From positions 1 through 64,000 of the forward strand of contig NZ_JACCLX010000008.1 of the NCBI RefSeq assembly GCF_024490875.1: a stretch of DNA of 64,000 nucleotides. Reading direction: 5' to 3'. Source of the stretch: Methanocaldococcus sp. GTDB lineage: Archaea > AGJL01 > Methanococci > Methanococcales > Methanocaldococcaceae. Position numbers and translations under genes: made by a program. Under the pieces are notes generated by a model that saw nothing but the letters and a program-made list of their open reading frames with translations, was not told where the DNA came from and did not search any database. Shown one piece after another: positions 8,875-17,198 of this stretch; position 1 is the stretch's first letter; each line of letters begins with the position of its first letter.

Positions 8875-9005
8875 TTATTTATTGTTTTTATTTTTACATA
8901 TTTTCTGTTTTTCTATTAATATCTTTCTAACTGAATATGATACATGATGAGCAATATTTATAGCTTCAAACTCTCCCTGTGTCTTTGGATGAATAACTTC
9001 TTTTT
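8875..9005 (-). pseudogene. Out-of-frame C-terminal end of the DUF2209 gene
   Basis: Directly after the early stop of the gene at 9006-9290 another frame continues KKEVIHPKTQGEFEAINIAH and HVSYSVRKILIEK to a stop at 8875-8877. It reads as the natural C-terminus of a DUF2209 protein. One extra A in the AAAAA run near 9015-9020 would restore an uninterrupted frame (ISTILKNLKKEVIH). Its end, 25 bases before the next start codon, fits operon spacing better than the early stop does. Confidence 0.55.
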
Positions 9006-9290
9006 TTAAATTTTTAAAATAGTTGATATTATATCCTTAGATATATTAAAGAATTCCCCTTTTTCACAAAGGATATAGTCAAAATCTTTCCCAATTTTTT
9101 CAATTAGTTCTTTAACCTCTTTAATAATATCTCTCAACTTTTGAGATTCTTTCTCTTTAACCATAATATCTATTTTTTCAACATGGACAATTCTATCTGC
9201 CTTAATTTCTACTAAAACTCCAGCATAGACTCTAAAAAATTTATCATCTTCGTGATGTCTTCCAGAAATATCTATAGCCAATACTTTAAT
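9006..9290 (-). CDS. DUF2209-type protein, apparently ATT start and frameshifted
   Basis: The sequence (I)KVLAIDISGRHHEDDKFFRV resembles the archaeal DUF2209 family, RNase H-like proteins of unknown function whose members begin MKVLAVDISG. The first conventional start is a TTG at 9281, but the ribosome site GGTGAT lies at 9299-9294, three bases before an ATT at 9290-9288, exactly the spacing of other GGTGAT-N3-ATG starts here. So initiation at AUU, or a base change from ATG, is likely. The frame stops at 9006-9008 after 94 codons, and the typical C-terminus follows in another frame (8875-9005). Sequencing error, a real lesion or recoding are all possible. Confidence 0.55.
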   Translation of the reverse strand: MKVLAIDISGRHHEDDKFFRVYAGVLVEIKADRIVHVEKIDIMVKEKESQKLRDIIKEVKELIEKIGKDFDYILCEKGEFFNISKDIISTILKI

Positions 9291-9310
9291 CTTATCACCT
9301 CAAAATAAAA

Positions 9311-10090
9311 CTAAATAATATATACTAAACTTAAAAGTAGATGTTTATATATTGTTATAATAGCATGTAATAATGGAATGTTATATATTTGTGAATAGTA
9401 ATATATTGCCCAATCTATAGGTTCTAACATTCCAGCAATGAAAATAAAAATAAATGAACATAAAATTAATGCCATAATTTTTTTGTAAGATATATTTTTT
9501 TTAACTATTGGACAAATTTTGTTTGCTATTTCTAATCCTACAACTATGGCTATTGCAAATCCTAAAAATTCAAATAAACCATGAGGTAAAACAACGATTA
9601 AATCTAAATATTTAAGATTTATACCAATTAATCCAGTTAGAGGATTTATAACAGTGAATACAAACAGTATAAATAAATATTTTGTGTAGTTTTTAATTAT
9701 CTCTTCTTTTTCTTTAATTGATCTTACTTTCTCTAAATCTTTTTTATATAAATATCCAAGAGTAGCTAAAGCAAAAATTATAATTAAACAACTGGTAAAA
9801 TTAGAAATTATATAAGATAGAGAATAATCTAAATACATATTTTTAACGCCAACTGTTTTTGATATTGTATGAGAAACAGTAGTAAATTTAGCCGTTCCAA
9901 TAGTTTGAGCAACTTTGGCTGGTTTTAATATATAATTATTTTTTAAAATAGATGATAAATATAATAAAAATTTTCCAAGTGAAAATGAAAATAAAAACCC
10001 AATCCAACATAAGAGATATGTTATAAAAACTTTTTTAATAATATTTAAAGACAGATATTTTATAAAATAATCTATCAATTTTTCCTTCAT
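9311..10090 (-). CDS. SpoIIM-like integral membrane protein
   Basis: A 259-residue protein with about six hydrophobic helices. The motif VVLPHGLFEFLGFAIAIVVG near residue 165 is the hallmark of the stage II sporulation protein M (DUF95) family, where a loop LPHGxxE precedes a membrane helix. In archaea, which do not sporulate, the role is unknown; family members sometimes accompany ABC transport or membrane remodelling genes. It lies between the aIF2-beta gene and the DUF2209 gene in a minus-strand run. The start ATG follows AGTGAAAAT. Class call is good, function unknown. Confidence 0.7.
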   Translation of the reverse strand: MKEKLIDYFIKYLSLNIIKKVFITYLLCWIGFLFSFSLGKFLLYLSSILKNNYILKPAKVAQTIGTAKFTTVSHTISKTVGVKNMYLDYSLSYIISNFTSCLIIIFALATLGYLYKKDLEKVRSIKEKEEIIKNYTKYLFILFVFTVINPLTGLIGINLKYLDLIVVLPHGLFEFLGFAIAIVVGLEIANKICPIVKKNISYKKIMALILCSFIFIFIAGMLEPIDWAIYYYSQIYNIPLLHAIITIYKHLLLSLVYII

Positions 10091-10108
10091 ATTTTCACTA
10101 AGTAATTG

Positions 10109-10537
10109 TTAAATCATTCTTATAGGTCTTATTGCCCCACAAGCCATACATTTAAGTAAATGAACTCTTCCCTCTTTGATAATTTTAGTATCAGGCTTAC
10201 CGCACTCTCTACAAATAACATATTCTTTTAGAAAATCATTAATTCTTGATTTCAATAGTTCTGGGTTGATTTTTCTTTGAAGTATTAATCTACCTCCCTC
10301 TAAGTTACCAGCACTACCAGTTTCCTTTAAAAGATACTTAGCAAAAAACTCCTCATCCCTATTAACTGCCTTAGCTAATTCTCTAAAGTTTCTAATTATA
10401 GTTCTATTTCCTTCTATTAATATTTCAATTGGAGGGAGTTCAAATCTATCTTTCTGAAAAACATAATCTGGAATCTGACTTCTTGCTCTCTTTAATAATG
10501 CTTTATAATCATAATAATCGATATTTTCAATACTCAT
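10109..10537 (-). CDS. Translation initiation factor aIF2 subunit beta
   Basis: A 142-residue archaeal aIF2-beta. An N-terminal helix and core alpha/beta domain (ELPPIEILIEGNRTIIRNF) are followed by a C-terminal zinc ribbon CRECGKPDTKII...CMACG (about residues 105-130). With the alpha and gamma subunits it delivers initiator Met-tRNA to the ribosome. The start at 10537 follows GGTGATAAT; the open frame extends 17 codons further upstream, but that part overlaps the L37e stop and has no ribosome site. The L37e gene lies 31 bases upstream, giving a translation operon. Confidence 0.92.
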   Translation of the reverse strand: MSIENIDYYDYKALLKRARSQIPDYVFQKDRFELPPIEILIEGNRTIIRNFRELAKAVNRDEEFFAKYLLKETGSAGNLEGGRLILQRKINPELLKSRINDFLKEYVICRECGKPDTKIIKEGRVHLLKCMACGAIRPIRMI

Positions 10538-10568
10538 ATTATCACCAAATATAAAATAGAAAAAAATT

Positions 10569-10754
10569 TTATTTAATTCTTTTTCCATTAACTTTTTTGT
10601 TTTGCCATGAGTATTTTCTCATTCTTTTATTTGGATAACCACATGCAGCACATCTCTTTTTTCTTACATGGTATGCTCTTCTACCACATCTTCTACATCT
10701 AATGTGATATGAACCTTTGTTTCTTTTACCCATTGATGGAGTACCTTTTGACAT
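10569..10754 (-). CDS. rpl37e: Ribosomal protein L37e
   Basis: A 61-residue basic large-subunit protein with the L37e zinc finger [20 protein letters not shown] (four cysteines, residues 20-39) and the family start [15 protein letters not shown]. It is the first gene of the minus-strand run leading into aIF2-beta. The length equals that of archaeal orthologues. The ribosome site AAGGTGATAAATT stands just before the ATG. Confidence 0.95.
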   Translation of the reverse strand: MSKGTPSMGKRNKGSYHIRCRRCGRRAYHVRKKRCAACGYPNKRMRKYSWQNKKVNGKRIK

Positions 10755-10926
10755 AATTTATCACCTTAAAATCTTAATTAGTGTTTATTTTTCACCTATC
10801 TAAAAAATAATAAAAATTTTTTTTATTTAAGATTAAAATATTAAATGATGTAATATAATATTGTGCTATTTAAACTTTACTTTTATTGCGATATATTTCT
10901 GATTATATAAATGCTGAACCATAAAA

Positions 10927-10935
10927 TTTATATAT
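10927..10935 (+). promoter_or_regulatory. TATA box for tRNA-Cys
   Basis: TTTATATAT lies about 50 bases before the mature tRNA 5' end, preceded by AT-rich DNA. Transcription should start about 25 bases downstream, at about 10957, leaving a short 5' leader for RNase P. Confidence 0.5.
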
Positions 10936-10983
10936 CACTTCTTTATAGTTAATGTATGCAAAGTATCTGATAGGATGTAAAGA

Positions 10984-11058
10984 GCCGGGGTAGTCTAGGG
11001 GCTAGGCAGCGGACTGCAGATCCGCCTTACGTGGGTTCGAATCCCACCCCCGGCTCCA
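10984..11058 (+). tRNA. tRNA-Cys (anticodon GCA), CCA encoded
   Basis: The acceptor arms GCCGGGG (10984-10990) and CCCCGGC (11048-11054) pair fully. The anticodon stem GCGGA/TCCGC encloses the loop CTGCAGA, giving anticodon GCA. The T arm is GTGGG-TTCGAAT-CCCAC. The discriminator is T (U73), a known identity element of tRNA-Cys, followed by an encoded CCA (11056-11058). No intron is present. The high G+C stands out from the flanks. Confidence 0.97.
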
Positions 11059-11217
11059 TTTTTTTATAGATTTTTTAAATAACTAATTTACTAACTTTCT
11101 TTTTTTGTTTTTTTTATAGTAGAAATAATAAGATATAAATATAACCTTATCAAATTATTACTAAGTTTTTAATTTATTTAAAATTTAGAATTAAAAATTA
11201 TAATTAGAGGTGTAAAA

Positions 11218-11664
11218 ATGGTAACTGTCTATGATGTTCCAGCAGATAAATTAATTCAAAAAACTGCTGAAAAATTAAAAGAAATGGATATAGAAGTCCC
11301 AGAGTGGGTTCCTTTTGTTAAAACAGGGGTTAGTAGAGAGAGAAGACCTGAGCAAGAGGACTGGTGGTATATTAGATGTGCTTCTATTTTAAGAAAAATA
11401 TACATATACGGCCCTGTTGGAGTTTCAAGATTAAGAACTGCCTACGGTGGAAGAAAGAACAGAGGACACGAGCCAGAGCACTTTTATAAGGGTAGTGGAA
11501 ATATTATAAGGAAAGCCTTACAAGAATTAGAAAAATTAGGTTTAGTTGAAAAGAGACCAGAAGGAAGAGTAATAACTTCAAAAGGTAGAAGTTTCTTGGA
11601 TAACATTGCCAAAGAAGTTTATGACGAAATAGTTAAAGAAATCCCAGCTCTTGCTAAATACTAA
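11218..11664 (+). CDS. rps19e: Ribosomal protein S19e
   Basis: A 148-residue small-subunit protein. It has the S19e winged-helix features: [19 protein letters not shown] at the start, [20 protein letters not shown] (about residues 58-77), and [17 protein letters not shown]. The start follows GAGGTGTAAAA. It leads a four-gene plus-strand run: S19e, PDCD5-like, PP-loop ATPase, L39e, with spacings of about 6-12 bases, a common archaeal ribosomal arrangement. Confidence 0.95.
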   Translation: MVTVYDVPADKLIQKTAEKLKEMDIEVPEWVPFVKTGVSRERRPEQEDWWYIRCASILRKIYIYGPVGVSRLRTAYGGRKNRGHEPEHFYKGSGNIIRKALQELEKLGLVEKRPEGRVITSKGRSFLDNIAKEVYDEIVKEIPALAKY

Positions 11665-11675
11665 GGGGATATTTT

Positions 11676-12005
11676 ATGGATATTGAAGAAATTAAAAGAA
11701 AAAAACTTCTTGAATTACAAAAAAAATTAGCTGAACAACAACAGCAAGAAGAGGCATTGTTAGAGGCTGAACTTCAAAAAAGAGCATTATTAAGAAAAAT
11801 ACTAACTCCTGAAGCCAGAGAAAGATTAGAGAGAATAAGATTAGCAAGACCAGAGTTTGCTGAAATGGTAGAAGTTCAATTAATCCAACTTGCTCAACTT
11901 GGAAAATTACCAATTCCTCTAAAAGATAAAGAATTTAAAGCATTACTTGAAAAATTAAGTGCAATGACTAAGAAGAAGAGAAATATTAAAATCATTAGAA
12001 AGTGA
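11676..12005 (+). CDS. PDCD5-like DNA-binding protein
   Basis: A 109-residue protein with the PDCD5/TFAR19 layout: a charged N-terminal helix (DIEEIKRKKLLELQKKLAEQ), a three-helix core with LTPEARERLERIRLARPEFA, and a basic tail. Archaeal members bind DNA weakly and are almost always encoded next to S19e, as here. Role unknown in archaea. Length is normal for the family. Confidence 0.9.
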   Translation: MDIEEIKRKKLLELQKKLAEQQQQEEALLEAELQKRALLRKILTPEARERLERIRLARPEFAEMVEVQLIQLAQLGKLPIPLKDKEFKALLEKLSAMTKKKRNIKIIRK

Positions 12006-12011
12006 AACAGT

Positions 12012-12605
12012 ATGGATGCTTATGTTCTATTTAGTGGAGGGAAGGATAGTTCCCTATCGGCGGTTATATTAAAAAAACTTGGATACAATCCTCATCTAAT
12101 AACAATAAATTTTGGGATTATTGACTCATATAAACTGGCTGAGGAGACAGCCAAGATTTTGGGATTTAAGCATAAAGTTATAACATTGGATAGAAAAATT
12201 GTTGAAAAAGCGGCTGATATGGTTGTTGAATATAAATATCCCTCTCCTGCAATACAGTATGTTCATAAAACTGTCTTAGAAACATTGGCAGATGATTACA
12301 AGATTTTAGCAGATGGAACAAGAAGAGATGATAAAGTTCCAAAACTTAACTATTCAGAAGTTCAAAGTTTAGAGATGAGGAAAAATATTCAATATATAAC
12401 ACCACTTATGGGTTTTGGATATAAAACTTTGAGAGATTTGGCAAACGAATTCTTTATAATGGAAGAGATAAAAAGTGGAACTAAACTAAGTTCTGATTAC
12501 GAGGCTGAAATTAGACATATTCTTAAAGAGAGAGGAGAAGATCCTAAAAAATATTTCCCTGAACATAAACAAACAAGAGTAGTTGGCCTAAAAAAGAAAA
12601 TTTAG
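12012..12605 (+). CDS. PP-loop ATP pyrophosphatase-type protein (unknown substrate)
   Basis: A 197-residue protein with an adenine nucleotide alpha-hydrolase fold. SGGKDSS (residues 8-14) is the PP-loop that binds pyrophosphate in enzymes adenylating RNA or small molecules. LADGTRRDDKVPKL (about 97-110) and SLEMRKNIQYITPLMGFGYK follow. Between S19e/PDCD5 and L39e, it is a conserved archaeal neighbour of ribosomal genes, which suggests tRNA or rRNA modification, but the substrate is not known to me. Related in fold to QueC and Dph6, both also encoded in this window. The gene ends 9 bases before L39e. Confidence 0.75.
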   Translation: MDAYVLFSGGKDSSLSAVILKKLGYNPHLITINFGIIDSYKLAEETAKILGFKHKVITLDRKIVEKAADMVVEYKYPSPAIQYVHKTVLETLADDYKILADGTRRDDKVPKLNYSEVQSLEMRKNIQYITPLMGFGYKTLRDLANEFFIMEEIKSGTKLSSDYEAEIRHILKERGEDPKKYFPEHKQTRVVGLKKKI

Positions 12606-12614
12606 GTGAGAAAA

Positions 12615-12770
12615 ATGGGAAGCAACAAGCCATTAGGAAAAAAGTTGAGATTGGCTAAGGCATTAAAGCAGAATAGAAGAGTTCCATTGTTTGTTATTGT
12701 TAAAACAAGAGGATCTGTAAAATATCATCCAAAAATGAGATATTGGAGAAGAACTAAATTAAAGGCATAA
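12615..12770 (+). CDS. rpl39e: Ribosomal protein L39e
   Basis: A 51-residue, very basic protein beginning [20 protein letters not shown] and ending YWRRTKLKA, characteristic of L39e. This is the normal archaeal length. In the large subunit it lines the nascent-chain tunnel. The start at 12615 follows TTAGGTGAGAAA. It closes the S19e operon and converges with the UPF0146 gene, whose stop lies 2 bases away. Confidence 0.93.
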   Translation: MGSNKPLGKKLRLAKALKQNRRVPLFVIVKTRGSVKYHPKMRYWRRTKLKA

Positions 12771-12771
12771 T

Positions 12772-13197
12772 TTATATAGAGTATTGTTTTTTATTTTCAT
12801 ATATATAAAACACTTCTCCTTTGTACGATTTTAATTTTAATCCTTCTATAACTTCCTCATTTAAGAGAGGTCTTATTATTAAATTGGCATTAACTTTTTT
12901 TGATAAATTTAAAATATATATCTGTAAATCTCTTGGAGGCCTTATGGAATATATTAAATCAATATTTTTATACATTTCAATATTTGGATTAAATAGATTA
13001 TCCTCATAAGCGTTTAATCCCAACAATTTACCTTTTTCAACAGATTTTTTATTAATATCTGTAACCATTACATCAAAATACTTACTTAACTCTTTTGCAA
13101 TGTCAAATTTAAAACCAATCCCAACCTCAGCAATTTTTTTGGATTTGTATTTTTCTGCATAATTTTTTATAAATTCAACTATTGTATCTATATTCAT
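12772..13197 (-). CDS. UPF0146 family protein
   Basis: A 141-residue protein with a Rossmann-like methyltransferase outline: IAEVGIGFKFDIAKELSKYF near residues 22-41 resembles the SAM-binding glycine loop, and DVMVTDINKKSVEKG (about 42-56) the acidic second strand. SIRPPRDLQ is a family motif. UPF0146 proteins occur in archaea; their substrate is unknown. The gene overlaps the end of the radical SAM gene by 4 bases, so they are translationally coupled. Confidence 0.75.
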   Translation of the reverse strand: MNIDTIVEFIKNYAEKYKSKKIAEVGIGFKFDIAKELSKYFDVMVTDINKKSVEKGKLLGLNAYEDNLFNPNIEMYKNIDLIYSIRPPRDLQIYILNLSKKVNANLIIRPLLNEEVIEGLKLKSYKGEVFYIYENKKQYSI

Positions 13198-14138
13198 TTT
13201 ATCACTTTAATAAAGTAATATTTCTTTCCATAAATTTCTATATATTCTAAATTTTCACTATTTTTTAATGCATATAGATACTTTCCAACCTCTGAAATAT
13301 GCAATCCCAAAGCGTTTGATAAATCTTCAACTGTGCATGGTCTTATTTTTAATATTGATGAAATTCTTTCGAGAATATTAGAATTCAACGACTCTTTATA
13401 TTTCTTTGGACTTTTTTTACATATTATAAATGCTTTTTCCCCGAGAATTTCTTTAATCTCTTTTAACCTCTCATACTTTACTTTTTTTGCATACTTTTCG
13501 CATGGAGGTCTTATTGGAGTGTTTATTTCAATATTCTCTGGATTTATTTTATTAAATATCTCTTTGAGTTTGTATATTGTTTCATCATCGTCATTTATCC
13601 CTTCTAAAACCATTAGCTCTATATTTAAGATAGTTTCATCTGCCTCTCTTCTAAATTTAATCAATCCTCTAATAACATCTTTAAGTTTTATCTTTGTCCT
13701 ATGAATTTTTTCGAACATTTCTTGATTTGTTGAAGTTAAAGTTGCAGAAACTAAATCAGCATTTTTTAATGCATCTCTAACAGATTTATAGTTCATCAAT
13801 GATGAGTTAGTTATAACACAAATTGGTATATTGAATTCTTTTAATCTTTCAATAGATTCTTTTAAATAAGGAGATAATGTTGGCTCTCCACTACCAGCAA
13901 AAGTTATGTAATCAATATTTGGATTTTCAGAAACTATCTTTTTGACTTCTCTATATATGTCTTCATCAGTTGGAAACTTTTCTAAAACTTCCTTTGGAAT
14001 TTCTTTTGGAGAATTTAATAGATATCTCGTCCTTCCGAGTTGGCAGTATATACAGTTAAATGTGCAAGTGTAATAAACTGGATCTATTCCTAAGGATAAA
14101 CCTAACCTTCTCGAAGGAACTGGACCATAGACGAACAT
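13194..14138 (-). CDS. Radical SAM protein
   Basis: A 314-residue radical SAM enzyme. YYTCTFNCIYCQLGRT (about residues 22-37) holds the CxxxCxxC ligands of the SAM-bound [4Fe-4S] cluster, and FAGSGEPTLSP (about 80-90) is the GGEP-like motif. The core barrel is followed by a C-terminal segment (about 250-310) that looks like a winged helix (RPCTVEDLSNALGLHISEVG). The family is related to MoaA-like and TYW1-like proteins of unknown substrate. It is encoded just upstream of UPF0146. The start follows AGTGATAAAA. Confidence 0.85.
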   Translation of the reverse strand: MFVYGPVPSRRLGLSLGIDPVYYTCTFNCIYCQLGRTRYLLNSPKEIPKEVLEKFPTDEDIYREVKKIVSENPNIDYITFAGSGEPTLSPYLKESIERLKEFNIPICVITNSSLMNYKSVRDALKNADLVSATLTSTNQEMFEKIHRTKIKLKDVIRGLIKFRREADETILNIELMVLEGINDDDETIYKLKEIFNKINPENIEINTPIRPPCEKYAKKVKYERLKEIKEILGEKAFIICKKSPKKYKESLNSNILERISSILKIRPCTVEDLSNALGLHISEVGKYLYALKNSENLEYIEIYGKKYYFIKVIK

Positions 14139-14155
14139 TTTTTATCACTATAAAT

Positions 14156-14422
14156 TTATTTATTATTTTGTTTATTTTCTCTTTTTGATAGAAGGAAATA
14201 AATTATTGCCCCTATAATTCCTAAAAACCAAACTACTAAAAGCCACAATATTTTTTCAATTGTCTTTAAATCATCTCTTTTTATAATGTCCAATACAACT
14301 ATTATAAAAACAAATATTTTTATTATCCACCATATAAATCCAAAAAATGCAAAATTAAAGAATGGAAATCCATAAAAGCCATAATTATACCCCCAAGGAG
14401 GACACATTGGAGGATACCACAT
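14156..14422 (-). CDS. Small membrane protein with PLDc_N-like domain
   Basis: An 88-residue protein. The N-terminus is rich in Pro, Trp, Tyr and Phe ([20 protein letters not shown]). Two membrane helices follow, and the spacing [20 protein letters not shown] near the end matches the PLDc_N (cardiolipin synthase N-terminal) family of short membrane proteins. The C-terminus is basic (KRENKQNNK), so it probably faces the cytoplasm. Function unknown. Confidence 0.6.
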   Translation of the reverse strand: MWYPPMCPPWGYNYGFYGFPFFNFAFFGFIWWIIKIFVFIIVVLDIIKRDDLKTIEKILWLLVVWFLGIIGAIIYFLLSKRENKQNNK

Positions 14423-14451
14423 TTTTATATCACCTTAACTTAATATTATAA

Positions 14452-15444
14452 TTAATCTCCCCTATATTGCATTTTCTCAGTTTCGCTTATTTGAGTTATG
14501 TCTATCCCTTTCATAGCTTCTCCTAAGTTCTTACTAACTTCTGCGATAATCTCTGGTTTATCGTAATTGTATGTTGCTTCAACAATTGCCTTTGCCCTTT
14601 CTAATGGATTCTCTGACTTAAATATTCCTGAACCTACGAATACTCCATCAGAACCAAGTTGCATCATTAATGCCGCATCTGCTGGTGTAGCAACTCCACC
14701 AGCGGCGAAATTAACTACTGGTAATCTGTTTAATTTCTTAACTTCTAATAAAACTTTATACAATCCATCGATAATTTCTGATAATGTATATCCTTCATAA
14801 ACTACCTCATTTTCTAAAACTGTTGGATTTAATCCCATACTCTCTCTAACTGTTTTAGATAGTTCTGCATATCTTTGAGCATAAAATTTAGCAACTCCAT
14901 AAACTTCTTCATCGCTCATTCTTTGTAGTTGAGCTATAGCTTCATTCATCAATCTCATATGTCTAACAGCCTCAACTATATTTCCAGTTCCTGCCTCTCC
15001 TTTTGTTCTTATCATTGCCGCTCCTTCCCAGATTCTTCTAACTGCCTCTCCCAAGCTTCTTGCCCCACAAACAAATGGAACGTTAAATTTTTTCTTATAT
15101 ATGTGGAAGAATGGGTCTGCCTGGGTTAAAACTTCACTTTCATCAATCATATCCACTCCAATTGCTTCTAAAACTTCTGCCTCTTTTGTATGTCCAATTC
15201 TACACTTAGCCATGACAGGAATTGAAACTGCATCCATTATTTCCTCAATTAAAGCTGGGTCTGACATTCTTGCAACTCCACCAGCTGCCCTAATATCTGC
15301 AGGAACTCTTTCTAAAGCCATAACTGCTACAGCCCCTGCCTCTTCAGCTATTTGAGCTTGTTCAACATTAGTAACGTCCATAACTACTCCATGTTTAACC
15401 ATTTTGGCAAATCCTTTTTTTAATAAATCAGTTCCTTTTTTCAT
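14452..15444 (-). CDS. pdxS: Pyridoxal 5'-phosphate synthase subunit PdxS
   Basis: A 330-residue TIM-barrel enzyme that makes pyridoxal phosphate from ribose 5-phosphate (or ribulose 5-phosphate), glyceraldehyde 3-phosphate and ammonia supplied by PdxT. Visible markers are the start [20 protein letters not shown], the Lys of VMAKCRIGH that binds the sugar, [18 protein letters not shown] and [15 protein letters not shown]. Archaeal PdxS has an insert, which explains the length above the usual 290-300. PdxT is not in the window. It is the last gene of a run with both transketolase halves and the epimerase, which make its pentose substrate. The start follows GAGTGATAGT. Confidence 0.95.
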   Translation of the reverse strand: MKKGTDLLKKGFAKMVKHGVVMDVTNVEQAQIAEEAGAVAVMALERVPADIRAAGGVARMSDPALIEEIMDAVSIPVMAKCRIGHTKEAEVLEAIGVDMIDESEVLTQADPFFHIYKKKFNVPFVCGARSLGEAVRRIWEGAAMIRTKGEAGTGNIVEAVRHMRLMNEAIAQLQRMSDEEVYGVAKFYAQRYAELSKTVRESMGLNPTVLENEVVYEGYTLSEIIDGLYKVLLEVKKLNRLPVVNFAAGGVATPADAALMMQLGSDGVFVGSGIFKSENPLERAKAIVEATYNYDKPEIIAEVSKNLGEAMKGIDITQISETEKMQYRGD

Positions 15445-15464
15445 ACTATCACTCTAAAAAATTT

Positions 15465-16430
15465 TTATTTTAATTTTTGATAATTATTTATATATATATC
15501 AATTATTTTTTTTGCTATGCTCTCTCCATCTAAGCCATAGTATTTTAATAACTCATCAGCCTTTCCACTTTTTCCAAATACATCATTTATTCCTATTCTT
15601 AAAAGTTTTTTGTTTAGACCTTTTGATGCAATAACCTCAGATACAGCCCCTCCTAAACCTCCGATAATACTGTGATCTTCAACTGTAACAATAAAATCTT
15701 TTGATTTTTCTATAATCTTTTCATCTATTGGTTTTATTGTAGCCATCTCTACAATTTCAGCAGAGATTCCATTTTCTTTTAAAATCTCTGCCGCCCTTAA
15801 AGCTTCTGGTACTTCTTCTCCTGTTGCTATTATAGTTAAATCATCACCATCATTTAAAATTTTCCCTTTCCCAATCTCAAATATAGCCTCTTCCTCATTT
15901 TCATAAATTATCTCAGTATCTCTTCTTGGCATTCTAACATAAACTGGCCCTTTATACTCTGCTATGGTTCTAATCACATTTTTTGTGTGATAGTAATCAG
16001 TTGGAGCAATAACTACCATGTTTGGAATAACCCTCATTATAGCAATATCCTCACACATTTGATGAGATGCTCCATCCTCTCCAACAGTTATTCCTGCGTG
16101 TGTTGCAACTACTTTAACATTTAACTTAGGATATGCCACTAAGTTCCTTATTATCTCCCATGCTCTTCCACTGGCAAACATTGCAAAAGATGAAGCAAAG
16201 ACAATTTTTCCAGTAGTAGCCAAACCTGCTGCCATACCTATCATATTTTGCTCTGCCACTCCTGCATTAAAAAATCTATCTGGAAATTCCTTAGCAAACA
16301 TCGCTGTCTGTGTAGAGCCAGATAGATCAGCATCTAAAACTACAACATTTTCATATTTTTTTCCTAACTCTATGAGTGTTTCTCCATAACCTTTTCTCAT
16401 TCCTTTATAAACTCCACTCAACTTAACCAT
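15465..16430 (-). CDS. Transketolase, C-terminal subunit
   Basis: A 321-residue transketolase beta half, holding the pyrimidine-binding and C-terminal domains. DADLSGSTQT (about 33-42), FNAGVAEQNMIGMAAGLA with the catalytic-type Glu, and HAGITVGEDGASHQ are characteristic. Split transketolases occur in archaea and some bacteria. The other half is encoded at 17199-18035, with the epimerase gene between them. Without oxidative pentose-phosphate enzymes, this pair makes pentoses from glycolytic intermediates. Confidence 0.93.
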   Translation of the reverse strand: MVKLSGVYKGMRKGYGETLIELGKKYENVVVLDADLSGSTQTAMFAKEFPDRFFNAGVAEQNMIGMAAGLATTGKIVFASSFAMFASGRAWEIIRNLVAYPKLNVKVVATHAGITVGEDGASHQMCEDIAIMRVIPNMVVIAPTDYYHTKNVIRTIAEYKGPVYVRMPRRDTEIIYENEEEAIFEIGKGKILNDGDDLTIIATGEEVPEALRAAEILKENGISAEIVEMATIKPIDEKIIEKSKDFIVTVEDHSIIGGLGGAVSEVIASKGLNKKLLRIGINDVFGKSGKADELLKYYGLDGESIAKKIIDIYINNYQKLK

Positions 16431-16447
16431 AATTTTCCACCTAACAA

Positions 16448-17155
16448 TTAATCTTTATTAATATTAAAATTTTTAGTCAAAAAGTTCTGATTTTCTATAT
16501 TTAAAGCTTTTAAGGCTGATTCTCTTAAATTTTTAACAGCTGTTTTAACATCGTCACTTCCAAATATTGCTGATGCTGCAATTAATACATCTGCTCCTGC
16601 TTTAACTGCTAATGGGGCAGTTTCAACATTTATACCCCCATCAACAAAGATTTTTGTATCATAACCATTTTCGACTATCATACTCTTCAATTTTCTAATC
16701 TTTTTTGTCATCACTGGAATAAACTTCTGTCCTGAAAAACCTGGCTCAACTGTCATAACTAAAACTCCATAAACTTCATCTAAAATATATTCTATCATAT
16801 CCAAAGGTGTTGCTGGATTTAAAGCAACTATTGGCTCAGCTCCAATGCTTTTAATCTTATTTATAATTCTAAATGGAAATCTTACAGCCTCTATATGGAA
16901 AGTTATATAATCCATTTCTTCAAATTCATTAATAAATAAATCAACATTCTCAACCATTAAATGAACATCAATAGGGAGGTTTGTTAATTTTTTAACATGT
17001 TTTGCAATCCCAATACCCATACTTATATTTGGAACAAAATGCCCATCCATCATATCCACATGGAAGAAATCAACTCCTGCTTCTTCAGCCTTCTTAATCT
17101 CTTCCTTTAAATGCCCAAAATCCGCAGATAATATTGAGGCTCCAATTTTAATCAT
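16448..17155 (-). CDS. rpe: Ribulose-phosphate 3-epimerase
   Basis: A 235-residue TIM-barrel epimerase that interconverts ribulose 5-phosphate and xylulose 5-phosphate. GASILSADFGHLKEEI at the start, FHVDMMDGHFVPNISMG with the metal-binding His and Asp, and TVEPGFSGQKFIPVM are family motifs, as is IFVDGGIN. It stands between the two transketolase halves in one transcription unit, a compact non-oxidative pentose-phosphate module. The last 15 residues (LNIENQNFLTKNFNINKD) form an unremarkable hydrophilic tail. Confidence 0.95.
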   Translation of the reverse strand: MIKIGASILSADFGHLKEEIKKAEEAGVDFFHVDMMDGHFVPNISMGIGIAKHVKKLTNLPIDVHLMVENVDLFINEFEEMDYITFHIEAVRFPFRIINKIKSIGAEPIVALNPATPLDMIEYILDEVYGVLVMTVEPGFSGQKFIPVMTKKIRKLKSMIVENGYDTKIFVDGGINVETAPLAVKAGADVLIAASAIFGSDDVKTAVKNLRESALKALNIENQNFLTKNFNINKD

Positions 17156-17198
17156 TTAAACCACCAAAAAGCAATAATAAAAACTAATAAAATCGTTA

